The position numbers were made by a program, and so were the translations under genes. The notes under the pieces are model-generated. The model ran no database searches, was not told the origin of the DNA, and worked only from the letters and a program-made list of their open reading frames with translations. From positions 24,682,492 to 24,746,491 of the forward strand of contig NC_056004.1 in assembly GCF_018446385.1 (NCBI RefSeq): DNA of 64,000 nucleotides. Direction: 5' to 3'. Shown here piece by piece: positions 49,432 through 61,133 of the stretch; position 1 is the first letter of the stretch; every line of letters starts with the position of its first letter. The stretch comes from Zingiber officinale. Lineage: Eukaryota; Streptophyta; Magnoliopsida; Zingiberales; Zingiberaceae.

Positions 49432-50595
49432 TCAAATTTTACATTGGTTGTTTCCTCTTCTTAGGGTATTTTTATTGTAAACTCTATATCCTCTACTGTT
49501 TAGGGAGTACCCTACAAAGATTCCATTTTCTACTTTTGAGGTAAATTCCCTCAAATATTCTCTTGTGTTTAATATGTAAACAAGACACCCAAATACTTTA
49601 AAGTATTTTATATTTGGTAATTTATTATAGTAAATTTCAAATGGAGATTTATTATATTTATTATTTATTATTGTTATATTTTGTGCATAGCAGACTGTAC
49701 TAACAGCTTCTGTCCAGAAATATTTTAGCAATTGGTATTCATTAAGCATGGTTCGAGTGGCTTCTTGAAGAATTCTATTTTTTCTTTCTACTATTCCATT
49801 TTATTGGGGGGTATTTGGACATGTGAATTATTGATGGTACCCATTTTCTAGGCAAAATTTAGTGAATCTATGATTTTTAAATTTCTCACCATTATCACTC
49901 CTAATTCTTTTGATTTTTGAGTCTTTTTTGTTTTCAATTTGTTTACAAAAGTTACTAAATATTTCAAATATTTTATCTTTTGTTTTTAAGAATTTTACCC
50001 AAGTGAATCTTGAGTAATCATCAATTATGACTAGACAATATAAATTTCCATTAATAGATTTTATTCCATGTGAGTCAAACAAATCTAGGTGTAGTAATTC
50101 AACGGTTGAATTAGTTTGAATTTGATTAGTCAGTTTGTGAATTGATTTGGTCTGTTTTGCTTATTGACAAGTATTACAAATTGTTGATTCTAAGTTAGAT
50201 AATTTTGGTAATCCTCTAACTAAGCCATTTAGTTTAGTGAGATTTCTAAAGTTGGTATGGGGCATTCTCCTATGTCATAGTCAGGTTTCCTCTTTTTATG
50301 TCAAGTGACACTTAATTGAGGAGTTGGCTAGGTTAATTGTATAAATGTTATTATTCCTAAGTCCTTTCAATTTTATAGTAAGATCTTTCATATATTTAAT
50401 TAAACATTCAGTGAATGTAAACCCGACCTTATGTTTTGAATCATACAATTGACTAACACTAAGCAGGTTAAACTTGAAAATTTCAATAAGAAGTACTTTA
50501 TTAATGATAAAATTGAATTCTAATTCAATGTTGCCTATTCCAATTACCTTTGTTGGAGTTGCAAGGTTGCAAACATAGTCCCATATTAAAAACAC
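49432..50595 (-). pseudogene. Copia A integrase region, broken
   Basis: Minus strand. 50595-50296 is a gag-pre-integrase-type segment (NLLSVSQLYDSKHKVGFTF). 50082-49828 is the integrase core (YCLVIIDDYSRFTWVKFL, IRSDNGEKF). 49749-49432 is the C-terminal side (FWTEAVSTVCYAQN, FKVFGCLVYILN, GIFVGYSLNSRGYRVYN). Stops and frameshifts separate the segments, and nothing of RT follows. Copia integrases insert the cDNA; this one is dead. Confidence 0.85.
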
Positions 50596-51041
50596 ATGGG
50601 AAAGATCATGGGTTTATAAGAGAAAAAGATATCTCCATTGGTATGAGACCTTTTAGGGAGAGCCCAAAAGCAAAGCCATGAGGGTCTAGGCCCAAAGTGG
50701 ACAATATCATGCTATTGTGGAGATGTCTAAATTCTTTTCGATCCTACAATTGGGACTAGGCAATGAAGTCCTAGTAGGTCTGGTGGACCGAGAGGCAGGA
50801 AGACCTGGTGGGAAGCCTATGGTCCTTTGTTTGAGGGGGGGATTGTTGGAGTTGCAAGGTTGCAAACATAGTCCCATATTGAAAACACATGGGAAAGATC
50901 ATAGGTTTATAAGAGAAAAAGATATCTCCATTGGTATGAGGCCTTTTGGGGAGAGCCCAAAAGCAAGGTCATGAGGGTCTAGGCCCAAAGTGGATAATAT
51001 CATGCTATTGTGGAGATATCTAAATTCTTTTCGATCCTACA
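50551..51041 (+). mobile_element. TRIM: 491-bp miniature LTR retrotransposon
   Basis: Two 198-bp direct terminal repeats (50551-50748 and 50844-51041), both from TGTTGGAGTTGCAAGG to CGATCCTACA, enclose a 95-bp core. The core ends in a purine tract TTTGAGGGGGGGAT immediately before the second repeat. The target duplication is ACCTT (50546-50550 and 51042-51046). There is no coding capacity, so it fits a terminal-repeat retrotransposon in miniature. Its removal restores the copia A reading NSKLKVIGIGNIELEF. The primer site (ATTGGGACTAGG...) does not look like the usual initiator-Met site. Confidence 0.93.
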
Positions 51042-51046
51042 ACCTT

Positions 51047-52191
51047 TAGTTTACTGTTGTTTCCAAACGCAACTATTCTTAGTCTTTCGAAGGTTAGCTT
51101 CGTGAACATGGTTTGATCCCCAATCATGTGTCGGGAGCAATCACTGTCCAATATCCATTTAGATTCCTAAAATTTAGAGAAACAAACTTTTAGTCAGGGG
51201 TGAATTTGATTATGATTTTAATTTTTAGTTAAATTAATTTTACTTTCAATTTTAAATTTTTTATCCTTATTCATCTCACTCAGTCTAAGTTTTCAAACAA
51301 ACGAATCCTATGATTTTGTAAGATGAGTTTAAAATAAATTTTAGGGTTTGGTTTAAACTTGTGTTAGATTCAAGTTTAGCTTTGTGTTTAACAAATAGAC
51401 ATTCTCTGGATAAACTTCTAAGTTGTGGTGAGTCACCTGGATATCTTTAGAGTAATCATGCATTCGAGGTTTTCTAAATAGTTCTATCCATTGCTTTAGT
51501 CTAACCAGCTAGAATTGGTAAGGGTAGCTTTAATTAGTTCCACTAAGTCAAATGCACCAGGTCGAAGATATATCTTCCTAGAAATGCATAGACAGAGCTT
51601 TCCTAACCTACTATCATCCAAAATTTCTTCGGTGCTATTTTTCAAGTTAAACTTTTGTCCATTTTTAACTTAATCCTAATTACCCAACTGAGTAAACTAT
51701 TATTTTGGAGGTTCTAACTAATTTGAAGGCTCCCCTAAATTATTGAACTTTTTAGGTTTTATGTCGATTATTTTTATAATTGTAATAGACTTATAGTAAT
51801 TCAAATTAGCTTTGTATTTTTTGATTTGAATTTATTTTCTCTATTATTTGATTTGATTTGATTCTTAAGTTTGAAATTTAACTTTGAAGGTTTATCTTGA
51901 TTTAGTTTTGAGTTAATGGGATTAGTTGAATTTGGTTTTAAATAATGAACTTCAGTTTTAGGTACATAGAATTGATTGAGTCTTACCTGCGTAGTTAGAC
52001 ATGCTTTCGGAACCCAAGCCTTAGCTTGTTTCTTATTTTGGCTTATAAGTGATATAAACGTTTTGTTTGTTGAGTTGGACTTGTATCCGAGCTCAGACTT
52101 ATTATATACAGCTTTTTGAGTTTTAAGAATTAAGTTTAAATTTTTTGATCGAGTCGTGAAAGTTTCTAATAATCCTTTAAGTTTATTAATT
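51047..52191 (-). other. Copia A region between gag and integrase, unreadable
   Basis: This is where the protease should lie. The minus-strand reading is broken throughout. A C-terminal zinc-ribbon-like or protease box could not be identified with confidence. Confidence 0.4.
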
Positions 52192-53505
52192 TCATTTTTT
52201 TAACTTTGTGTTTTCCTCCTCAAGTGTTACATCTTGATTTGAATTTTTATTTTTAATTTGTTCCTTGAGGCATTGATTTTCCTCAAGAAATGATTCATTT
52301 TGTTTTTCATGTTTGATTAATTTATTATTTAAACATGCAATTATTCGAAAAAAAAAATTGGAGGTTAAGATAGAAGATACCTTGTTCGGACCTTCATAAA
52401 CGAGTGTGGACTTGTAGCTTGATTCGTCTTTAGACTCGTCATCTTGCTCCGACTTGCTTTTTGATTCCGACTCCATTACTATCAATGCGAGGTAGTTGTG
52501 ATACTTCTGATCTTCGACATCTGATTCTTCTGAAGATGATTCATCCCACATCGCCATGAGTGTCTTATTCTTTCTGGTTGTTTTGGGTTTGTCCTCTTTC
52601 ATCTTTAGACACTCGTGCTTGTAGTGTCCTTTCTTGTTACACCTGTAGCATGTGATATTCGCCTTCGTGTCATTTGACTTGATTACCTTTTGTTGGTCAT
52701 TTTTTGAGAAATTGTTCTTTCTTCTTGTGAACATTTTTTTGACCATGTTCACGAGTTGTTCTTCTTCATTTTCTAAGTCAGATTCATATTCTTGCTCTGT
52801 CTTGTTTTTGTGTTTACCTTCTTTAGAGGGACCTGCAAAAAGTGCAATACCTTTCTCAACCTGTTTTGAGTTAATTTGTTCATGGAGTTCAAGTTCACAA
52901 AGCAACTCATCTAATTTTAATTTAGATAGGTTCCTTAAAATTTTGTAGCCATCCATGATGAATGTCCATAGTGCATTTCGAGAAAACGCGTTTAGAGAAT
53001 ACCTTATCAAGTCTCGGTCCTCCATTTGATGGCCGATTGTGTGGAGCCCATTGAGGACGTCTTTTATCATTGCATGTAGTTGACTCATAGATTCCCCTTC
53101 CTACATTTTTATGTTAAATAATTTATTTAAAAATAGATCCCTTTTATTACCTTTGTGTCATTCGTTCCCTCGTGTAGTTTGATGAGTTTGTCCCACAGCT
53201 CCTTCATGTTTTCCTGTGGGCCGACGCGATTTAGCTCCTCCTTGGTTAATCCACACTGGATTGTGTTGAAATCCTTGAAGTTGATATGAGTCTTCTTCTT
53301 TATTTCCGGCGTTGTCGACGGACGCCTTGTATCCTTTGGTGACACTGAACCATTGGTCAAAGTCGGTCTTCAAATACACCTCCATCTCCTTCTTCCAGTA
53401 TGGGAAGTCGTCACTGTTAAAGAGGGAGGACAGACGGTACTGTATCCCTCGTTTGGGCCATTTTAAGTCACCTTTGCAGACAAATAAACAAAAAGGAGAT
53501 CCCAA
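52192..53505 (-). pseudogene. Copia A gag, frameshifted
   Basis: The minus strand is read in three frames. 53505-53158 has SDDFPYWKKEMEVYLKTDFD then QWFSVTKGYKA, the conserved start of copia gag (UBN2 type). 53360-53127 has GLTKEELNRV...KELWDKLIKLHEGT. 53088-52192 has a long C-terminal part with a zinc knuckle, CYRCNKKGHYKHEC (CX2CX4HX4C), followed by acidic Ser/Glu-rich sequence. At least two frameshifts. The zinc knuckle would bind element RNA in an intact copy. Confidence 0.88.
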
Positions 53506-53744
53506 GACTAGGTCTTGGATTAGTAGTATGGGAGATAATAAAGGTATTTAGAAATTTGATTGGTGTTGCATCAATTCAAAATATTTTGCAGCGAAAAGAA
53601 AAGAGAAAAAGAATTATCCAAAGAGGTAATTGTACCAATTTAGATTATATCGAAAAAGCTCAACAAACAGAAAGAGATATTAAAAATAAGGAAAAAAATT
53701 CACCCCTTGCCTGATTGGTGGTTGCACTAACTCAGAGTGGTACC

Positions 53745-53759
53745 GGCTCTAATACCACT
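53745..53759 (-). other. Primer-binding site of copia A
   Basis: Plus strand GGCTCTAATACCACT; minus strand AGTGGTATTAGAGCC next to the 5' LTR. One change from the usual TGGTATCAGAGC. Confidence 0.85.
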
Positions 53760-54933
53760 TGTTGGATCGAAAATTTGCTAGAGGGGGGGTGAATAGTGAT
53801 CATCGAGAAACTAGATTTAAACTTTAAGTTACATAGCAGAAAACGGAAGCAAAAGAAAACAATGCTAACACAAATTGATTTTACATGGTTCGGAGCTTTC
53901 GACTACTCCTACTCCAAGGCCCGCACTCGTTGAGTGCTTTCATTGGGAAATCCACTAATAGTTTGAAAGGTTACAAATTAAGTACAGGAACTATATATAA
54001 CAATTACCGACAATAAGAAACTAAGTAAAGTTGAAGTCTGGTTGTCGGTGGAGCGTAACAGCGTTGCAAGAGCCTTTTCAAAGCATCGAGCAAGAAGAAA
54101 ACTTGTAGTAGTTGTTGTTCTGAGCTCCGAGTCGAAGGCCTTAAATAGGTCCATTCCGGGTGTCTGGAACCCCTCCGGGCGCCTAGACCACGTGGCTCGA
54201 CTAATCGACGCGCACTACGTCAGTTTTGTGGATAATTCTTCGGGCATGGGCGCCTGGACTGAGTCCTAGTGCCCAGACCGCCTGGGCACCCCATGGCCCC
54301 ATCTGGGCAAGCCTAGTCTGGGCGCCCATACCCCTTTTCTTCAGCCTCTCCTCCTACAAGAAAAGGTTAGTCCAGGCAATCAAAAAATGTATTTTACCCT
54401 GTAAAACAAAGTTAACACAACATAATAAAATGTGAGTATTAATTCGATCCTGTCTTCACGAGACCAGGACCTAGTTAAGATCTCAATTTAGGTTTCCCAA
54501 ATGGACCTAAGTTGGGAAACCTAAGTTGGATCGGAGCCTACAGTTCCCTCAATGAGGAACACACCCTCACTGGATCTCTCCTCCAGTTGCTTACTTTCAC
54601 TTACTAATTGCAATCACTTTACTTGCTTCTGACCCATCAGGTCTTGCCACCAGTTGTCAGGTCCGCAAACTCAACTGGACTTTGGCCGGTTGTCAGGTCC
54701 CGCAGACCCAACCGGACTTCCCGCCAGATATCGGGCCCTGCGGACCTATCTGGATTTCACACCAACTATTAGGTCCCACAGACCTAGCTAGATTTCATCC
54801 TAGTGTCAGGTCCTTTAGACCAGTCAATTTCTGCACACTTGGTAGAAGGATTAGACAACAAAACACTCTAACTTTAGACCCCTTATTATTCATCAAAACA
54901 TGAGTTAGATCATTAGTGCAAATTACACCAAGA
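53760..54933 (-). repeat. 5' LTR of copia A
   Basis: 1174 bp. Contains a run of GTCAGGTCC / ACTGGACTT-like repeats (54630-54830), the same style of short repeats seen in the Sirevirus LTR at 62459-63807. Confidence 0.85.
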
Positions 54934-55103
54934 ATTTGCTCAAGATCCATTTGAGAGTATTGCTCTGCTTGAAATTCTCTCTCCTGCAGACTTGAGAGTC
55001 GGGTCTTCAAATCTATGTTCTCTTGCTCTAAGGTATCTACTCTAGCAAATGATCCGGATGCGCTCAATGATGTGTTGGGATGACCTGTGGCCCTAGGAGC
55101 CAT

Positions 55104-55829
55104 CGCCTGATCATATACAACTCTCGCCTAGGGCCCAAGACCATATAGTGTGAAGGTTTTTTTCCTTCCACTGGCCACATCATAATAAATATCATTTATC
55201 TGATCAACGGATAAAGTCTACTCCTTACCTCCCTCTAAACTAGGTTGAGACGTCTGTGCAACCTTAGCAATAATTTATTCCTATTTACATTAAAAAAATA
55301 TTTTTATCAGATATTTATTAAAATGATAGGTAATCATTGTTAATGGTTAAATATATTCAAGTGTATATTTTTACATCTAATGCCGATGATCGACGATGTA
55401 TAAAGTTGTCATCTTTTGACTTGTGTGTTTTGGTAAATATCTGTTAACAAGTAGGAGGTCACTGTAGCTCTTGTTCCTGAATATTAAAGAATGTAATTAT
55501 TTCCAAATATTAGAATTCATTTATAATCCAAGTATAAAATTCTTATAGAATTTATTAATTGTAAACTCTCCAAGTCTAACGCATGTTCGACAATCGATCA
55601 GGATTCAGCGGTATGCTTTGTTGCTTTGGTACTAGGGCCAACCAGCTCACTCTTTCTATTGGCTCGAGCTGTCATTGCATCTTCTTGCCATTTGTCTGCA
55701 GCCCAGATGGTTCGCCATGCATCCCAAATATCCTCATGTACATAGGATGGTTTTTTTCTCTTTTTGCCTTACTTTGTATAGCATGTCTTTCTAGAGTTTG
55801 GCATAAGTTGCGTTCCAGGTGACATAAAA
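55104..55829. other. CACTA B interior, unassigned
   Basis: No coherent frame. Probably remains of the transposon gene region. Confidence 0.4.
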
Positions 55830-56045
55830 TTCAGTCTCTAATTAGAGACGGAATTAAAATGTCCATCTCTATTTAGAGACGGATACTTTATTTCTATCGC
55901 TAACAGTTACTGATTTAATCATGTTATTACTATAAACGGCCAAAATAGAGATAAAGATATAGTTTCGTTTCTAATTAGAGACGGAATTATAATTCCGTCG
56001 TTGTATTTGTGATAGAACTATATTTTGTCTCTAATTATATCGCTA
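55830..56045. repeat. Subterminal repeat array, CACTA B right end
   Basis: Repeated TTAGAGACGGAATT / CCGTC and 'tctctaattagagac' words in both orientations, mirroring the left-end array. Confidence 0.75.
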
Positions 56046-56065
56046 AATGGTAGTGTTTTTTTGTG

Positions 56066-56949
56066 TAATGTAGTGTTCAATGATAGTCTGTAGATTGATG
56101 ATTTACTTCTATATTCAGCATCCATATCTCAAATTCCATCTCGCAAGTTCAACTCTATTTCATGACTGGGCTCAGATGGAAATAACTTTTATTTCATTAC
56201 GTCTTAATTATGCCTTAAGAAAATGAAACTGACATCCTTTTTTCTGAAGGAGAAAAAAAACTCAGAGAAGCTATTTGTTAGTTTGTTCATTCCTAAGATA
56301 ATTGAAGCAAATACATCAAAAGAAAACAATCTCTCATAAGAAAAAGAAAATTGTACAATACAAGAATAATAGGATACATAAGATTTGCTCCCATGACTTC
56401 ATATTGAAAGCAAATGCCAGATGGCAAAGATAAGACATACAATCGATGGTTGCTTAAGTGGCTTACTTATTGCATTAGCTGCTGGCTTTTGGACAGAAAT
56501 ATTCTGAGAGATTTTTCCTGTCTCTCCCAAGAACGAATTGTCCTGCTTTTACTTTAATTTTCCTAAAATCTGAAAATTTAATAGTATCTCACATATAATT
56601 GTCACCCAATCATCTATTATGATAGTAACAAAATTATGGCTTTGAGCAATGAATAAGTCAGCTCCTGAGGTACCTCTGCAGCCATTACAAAACTACTAAG
56701 AACCACGTTCGTCTATGTAAAGAATAGGACGACAGAACTCTTCAAGCTTACTTACTTTGTTGCTACTAAGAAGCAACTTTTTCCTCCATCATTCCTTACT
56801 TTATAAAATAATTACTTATCCAGTAACAAATCATGGAAAATAACATAATGAAAAAACCATCTGATTCTTCAGGTAAAACATAAAAAAAACACTATGAGTA
56901 TGATTAAAAGAATGATACTAGCTCTTTATTTAGATGATCAAAGAAAGAG
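56066..56949. other. Spacer, nothing recognised
   Basis: AT-rich sequence between CACTA B and the copia F LTR. No gene, RNA or clear repeat seen. Confidence 0.4.
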
Positions 56950-58202
56950 TTAGTCACGCGTACTGATTAAATCCTTAAAGGAGCTCCTTCGTTGCACAAA
57001 CAGAATTGAAAGCCAAAGTTGACTAGCAATTTTTCTTCGACAGCCCAAGAGTACACAGTTAAGGCTTTCTTCGACATTCAATATCATCAGGATCTTTCAC
57101 GATTATCTCATAATAAATAATAATAAGTTTGCAATGTAATGGAAATAACGGAGATCAATATCGACAAGATGTCATCAGGATCTTGAACGAGCTCGTGCTT
57201 GTAGTCGCTTTACGACTGTTAGCACTGTCGAAGATTACTGCCGGGAGGATGCAAACTGATATTGGATATCGTCAAAGCTAGTGTTTAACACTATCTCCGT
57301 AAAACGATATTGTTCCGCTACATGTGCTTATGGATAGCAGCAATTCACGACGTTATCTCGAAATAGCAGCACTTCAAATTTCGAGACCGACGAGACCTTC
57401 TCATAGGCTTTTTCGACTCCGAATGCAGAAGATGGGATGAATGAATTGATTTACTTTTCTCTTATACTATTTTTCTATGTTCTTTTCTCTGGAGGGTTCT
57501 ATTTATATAGAAAAAGAGGTGAGATACCTTTTGGTGAGAATTCATCTGAGCCATTTAATCTAGAGGGTTGTATCCTTTCAGATAGCCTTTGATCTGAGCC
57601 TTCAGATCTGAACGGTTGTAACCCTTCATATTGTCTCTTAATCTCAACCGCCAGATTAAATCATTCGATCTGACGCTTCAGATCAAGTCTAGTCGCCAAT
57701 AGTCAGATTGTGACTCTTCATGATCAACGCTCCAGATTGTGTCACTTATAATCCATCATCCTCTTTTATCCAATAGTTGTCATATCTCCCTCTCCCGTGC
57801 CACATAGGCACGTAATTCGAGTGTCATGTCATCATCACAAAGCGTCCATTGCGTGCGTACACGTGTGCGGACGGCGAGCTCCCTCGCCCATGGGAAGAGA
57901 GCATCTATGCTTTTTGTGTTAACTTCATTAACACAGCAGTACTTATAAGAAAGCAGCCACTCTTGGAATTTTCAGATGTGGGACTATTCCCCATTTACTT
58001 CCTTAACGCTATTTTGGGTTTAACTTTAAATAATTAATTTCTCATTAATCCATAATCGGTTTTGAGCAAATTAATAGTCTAAATTCATCTACGCGAAACT
58101 TAGATTTCGATTTAAAAGTCAATTCTAACTTTCAGCGATTGATGACACCTCAATTTTTTCTTGCAAAACCGTATTGGTCGTTTTAAGACCCAATATCTAA
58201 CA
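56950..58202 (-). mobile_element. 3' LTR of copia F (outer end approximate)
   Basis: The right border is firm: ...CAATATCTAACA (58202), adjoined by a minus-strand purine tract (TGTGGGAGAT). A minus-strand TATA box, TTTCTATATAAATAG (57508-57522), supports the orientation. 57540-57730 carries repeated 'ctgagcctt/cagatctgaacggttgtaaccctt' phrases. The left border near 56950 is an estimate. Confidence 0.65.
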
Positions 58203-60922
58203 ATCTCCCACATGAATGGAAATTAATGCATGTATGCATGTTGACACTTTACAAGAGTCAAATCGATAAGTCAATGCATCAAGAGAGGTAGCTTGCGGCT
58301 TTGAACCTTCCGTAGTAAAATGCTATCGAGCATACTAGGTTGCGCAGTGAACGTGATGTCTTGAACTGCTCAGCTGTTTGTGTATACTCAGACAATAACA
58401 CCCATACAAGGATTTATCTCACCTACTTTTAGTTCTCATGGTTAGTTCCGTTTTGGCCATGGACATCATCTTGGATTCATGAGTGTTTCATTGAAGCGAC
58501 ATATCTTCACACTCACATATGTGACACTTCTATCAAGAGTTTCTTACCATACTCCACCTCATAAAGGTATAGAAGTCATTAAAAGCATATGCTTAATCTC
58601 ACTACATGTGGTAGGATAGCACAAGTTCATCCTAGGATTGGGATAGAAATAATATATCTCGTGTGCTGTAACACAACTTCTGTAACTTCATTATCCCATT
58701 GAACCAAGATCTTGGAATCTCCAGTCAACAAGGTTGGTTTACCGCTATAATCGTTTTAATTGTAGATTTTTATCTCATTCCTCTCGATGAGCAGTATACT
58801 TGATCTCGACTTAGCCCACAAGGTTGGGTTACTGCTATAGTCGTTTTAATTGTAGATTTTTATCTCATTCCTCTCGATGAGCAGTATACTTGATCTCGAC
58901 TTAGCCCCTTCGTAAGAGGGTCTGCCAAATAATCTTTTGACTTGACATAGTTTATTACAATCACTCGGTTCAAGATCAACTACCTAATGGTATTATGTCT
59001 ACGACGTATATATCGTGACTTACCATTATACATACTACTCTGTGCCCTTTCAATTACCGATTGACTATCATGGTGTATAAGTATGGCAGGCATAGGTTTC
59101 GTCCAATTCGGAATATCTTCCAAGAAATTCCTCAGTCATTTAGCTTCTTCTACTATTTTGTCTAGTGATATAAACTCAGATTCCATAGTTAACCGAGCAA
59201 TGCATGTCTGTTCTGTGGATTTCCAAGAATACCACTCCACCAATTGTGAATACATACACACTAGTGGATTTGGAATCTTTTGTATCTAATATCCAATTAG
59301 CATCACAATATCCCTCTAAGACAGCGGGATACGCTCCGTAATGTAATCTGTATTTCATAGTACATTTCAAATATCTAAGAACTCGCATATTAGTGCTTTC
59401 CAATGGGTGTCATTTAGATTACTCGTAAAATGACTCAACTTGTTTACCACACAATTAATATCTGGACGTGTGCAGTTTGCGAGATACATCAAGCTGCCTA
59501 TTAACCAAGAATATTCCAATTACGATATGGGCTCATCATGGTTTTTCGCTAAGTGTTGACTTAAATCAATAGGTATTTTTACTGTAGAGAGATCGTACGC
59601 ATTGAACTTTTTCAACACTAACTCTACATAATGGGATTGTGTCAAAACTATCCCATCGGATATCCTAAGAATTTTAATTCCCAATATAACATCTGCTGGA
59701 CTCATATCTTTCATATCAAAATTCTTGGTCAGCATTTTCTTTGTACTCATGATTACTATCCATTATAAGCATGTCGTCTATTATATAGACAAATGATTAC
59801 ATGACCTTAGGTGTGTGTTTGACATAAATACATTTGTCACATTCATTTATTTTGAATTTGTTTGATAGCATTGTTTTGTCAAATTTTTCGTGCCATTGTT
59901 TAGGCACTTGTTTAAGTTCGTACAATGACTTAACAAGTCGACACACCTTTTTCTCTTTCCCTGGAGCTACGAAGCCCTCAGGTTGCTCCATATAGATTTC
60001 TTCTTCCAACTCATCATTTAAGAACGCAGTCTTAACATCCATTTGGTGTATTTCAAGGTTAAATAGGGTTGTGATGACTATCAACACTCGTATGAACGTA
60101 ATCCATGTCACCGGTGAGTAGGTATTGAAGTAATCAAGATCTTCCTTTTGCTTGTATCCTTTAGCTACAAGTCTGACCTTATACTTGTTAATCAATCCAT
60201 CAACTTTATACTTGCATTTTAGTATCCACTTACAATTTAATGGTTTAGTACCAAAAGAAAGGTCCACTAATTCCCAAGTATGGTTATTCATAATGAACTT
60301 GATTTCATTATTGATAGCTTCTTTCCACAATGGGTCGTAGGGACTAGAGAGAGCTTCGCTTAATGTTTTTGGGTCCATTTCCGACATAAAAGTCATGAAG
60401 TCCGGCCCGAATGATTTCTCAACTCTAGCCCATTTGCTCCGATGTGGCTCTTCGCTTTGATTGTCAATAGTCCTTTTATGACAACTAAGTTCAGAAATGT
60501 CATTTTCGTTAGAACTTCCATTATTATCACTTTGAATGTTTCCCTTCTTATTCGGGAATATGTTTTCAAAGAATATCACATTCTGAGATTATATGGTTGT
60601 TCCCACATGAATATCAGGAATATCTAACTTGTGAACTATGAAACGATATGCACTACTGTTATGGGCATATCCGACAAATATCATATCGAACGTTTTAAGT
60701 CCAATCTTTACTTGCTTTGGCTTGGGTACTTCAACCTTTGCTAAGCACCCTCACACTTTCAGGTATTTGTACGATGACTCGCGACCTTTCCATAGTTTAT
60801 TTGGTGTTTTATCATTTTTCTTATGAGGGAGTTTGCTAAGAATGTAGTTTGCCGATAATATAGTTTCCCCCCACAAGTTCTGGGGTAAACCTGAATTTAT
60901 CAACCAGGCATTCATCATTTCC
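58203..60922 (-). pseudogene. Copia F pol: integrase end, RT, RNase H
   Basis: Minus strand, 5' to 3'. 60922-60600 is the integrase end (MMNAWLINSGLPQNLWGETI, NKLPHKKN). 60579-59797 is a linker and RT (EALSSPYDPLWKEAINNEI, VRLVAKGYKQKEDLDYFNTY, QMDVKTAFLNDELEEEIYME). 59750-59520 is RT end (MKDMSPADVILGIKI). 59403-59176 is an RNase H start ([19 protein letters not shown]). Stops, frameshifts and a 90-bp duplication (58728-58907) follow. The LTR-proximal side is complete but gag and the 5' LTR are missing beyond 60922. Confidence 0.85.
58728..58907 (-). repeat. 90-bp tandem duplication in copia F
   Basis: Two adjacent copies of a 90-bp unit beginning ACAAGGTTGG and ending in CTTAGCCC. They differ at only a few sites, so it is a recent local duplication. 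Confidence 0.85.
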
Positions 60923-61133
60923 TTTAGGGCGCGTTTGGTTCAAGTTATCATATATAACCTTGGTTATGTGATTACTTGGTAATCACATAACCAAGGTTAT
61001 GGGAGAATAAAACATAATCTTAATCTTATTTGGATCAACTAGGTAATGGTATAATCTAACTTGACATTTACTATAGTACCCCTTGTTTAATTATATGATT
61101 AATTTTGTAGAATAAATTAAATTAAATTAATAA
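60923..61133. mobile_element. MITE-like element with a perfect long palindrome
   Basis: Begins GGGCGCGTTTGGTTCAAG, a common MITE-type terminus, and interrupts copia F's integrase. It holds a perfect 47-nt inverted repeat at 60954-61000: two 22-nt arms (ATAACCTTGGTTATG..., ...CATAACCAAGGTTAT) around TTG. It is followed by AT-rich sequence into which the gypsy solo LTR at 61134 was inserted. The other end was not identified. Confidence 0.55.

Larger units (their letters stand above)
48719..54933 (-). mobile_element. Sirevirus-like copia A, internally deleted
   Basis: Both outer ends are flanked by ATTTG (48714-48718 and 54934-54938). The 5' LTR (53760-54933) starts TGTTGGATCGAAAATTTGC and ends ACACCAAGA (expected ACCAACA, one change). 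The 3' LTR remnant 48719-49195 matches the first 475 bp of the 5' LTR and then breaks directly into pol. RT, RNase H and the rest of the 3' LTR are gone. The internal order on the minus strand is gag, gag-pre-integrase, integrase. Confidence 0.9.
48600..55103 (-). pseudogene. CACTA B transposase C-terminal piece, split by copia A
   Basis: 55103-54939 (minus) reads MAPRATGHPNTSLSASGSFA, then a heptad-like stretch (LEQENIDLKTRLSSLQ) and QYSQMDLEQI. After removal of copia A and one ATTTG, the frame continues at 48713 as WVGYVELLGSDECNATSF. Coiled-coil tails of this kind occur at the end of plant CACTA proteins. The catalytic region is absent. Confidence 0.5.
47410..56065 (-). mobile_element. CACTA transposon B, deletion derivative with nested copia
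   Basis: The left end is CACTAAAAAAACATACAGCG. The right end, read on the other strand, is CACAAAAAAACACTACC followed by ATTTAGCG; the exact right terminus (56055, 56065 or 56075) is unresolved. Both ends carry subterminal arrays of 'agcgacggaatattaatattccgtc' and 'ttagagacggaatt' type words (47420-48000 and 55830-56045). The interior keeps only a C-terminal transposase-like piece on the minus strand. Confidence 0.75.
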
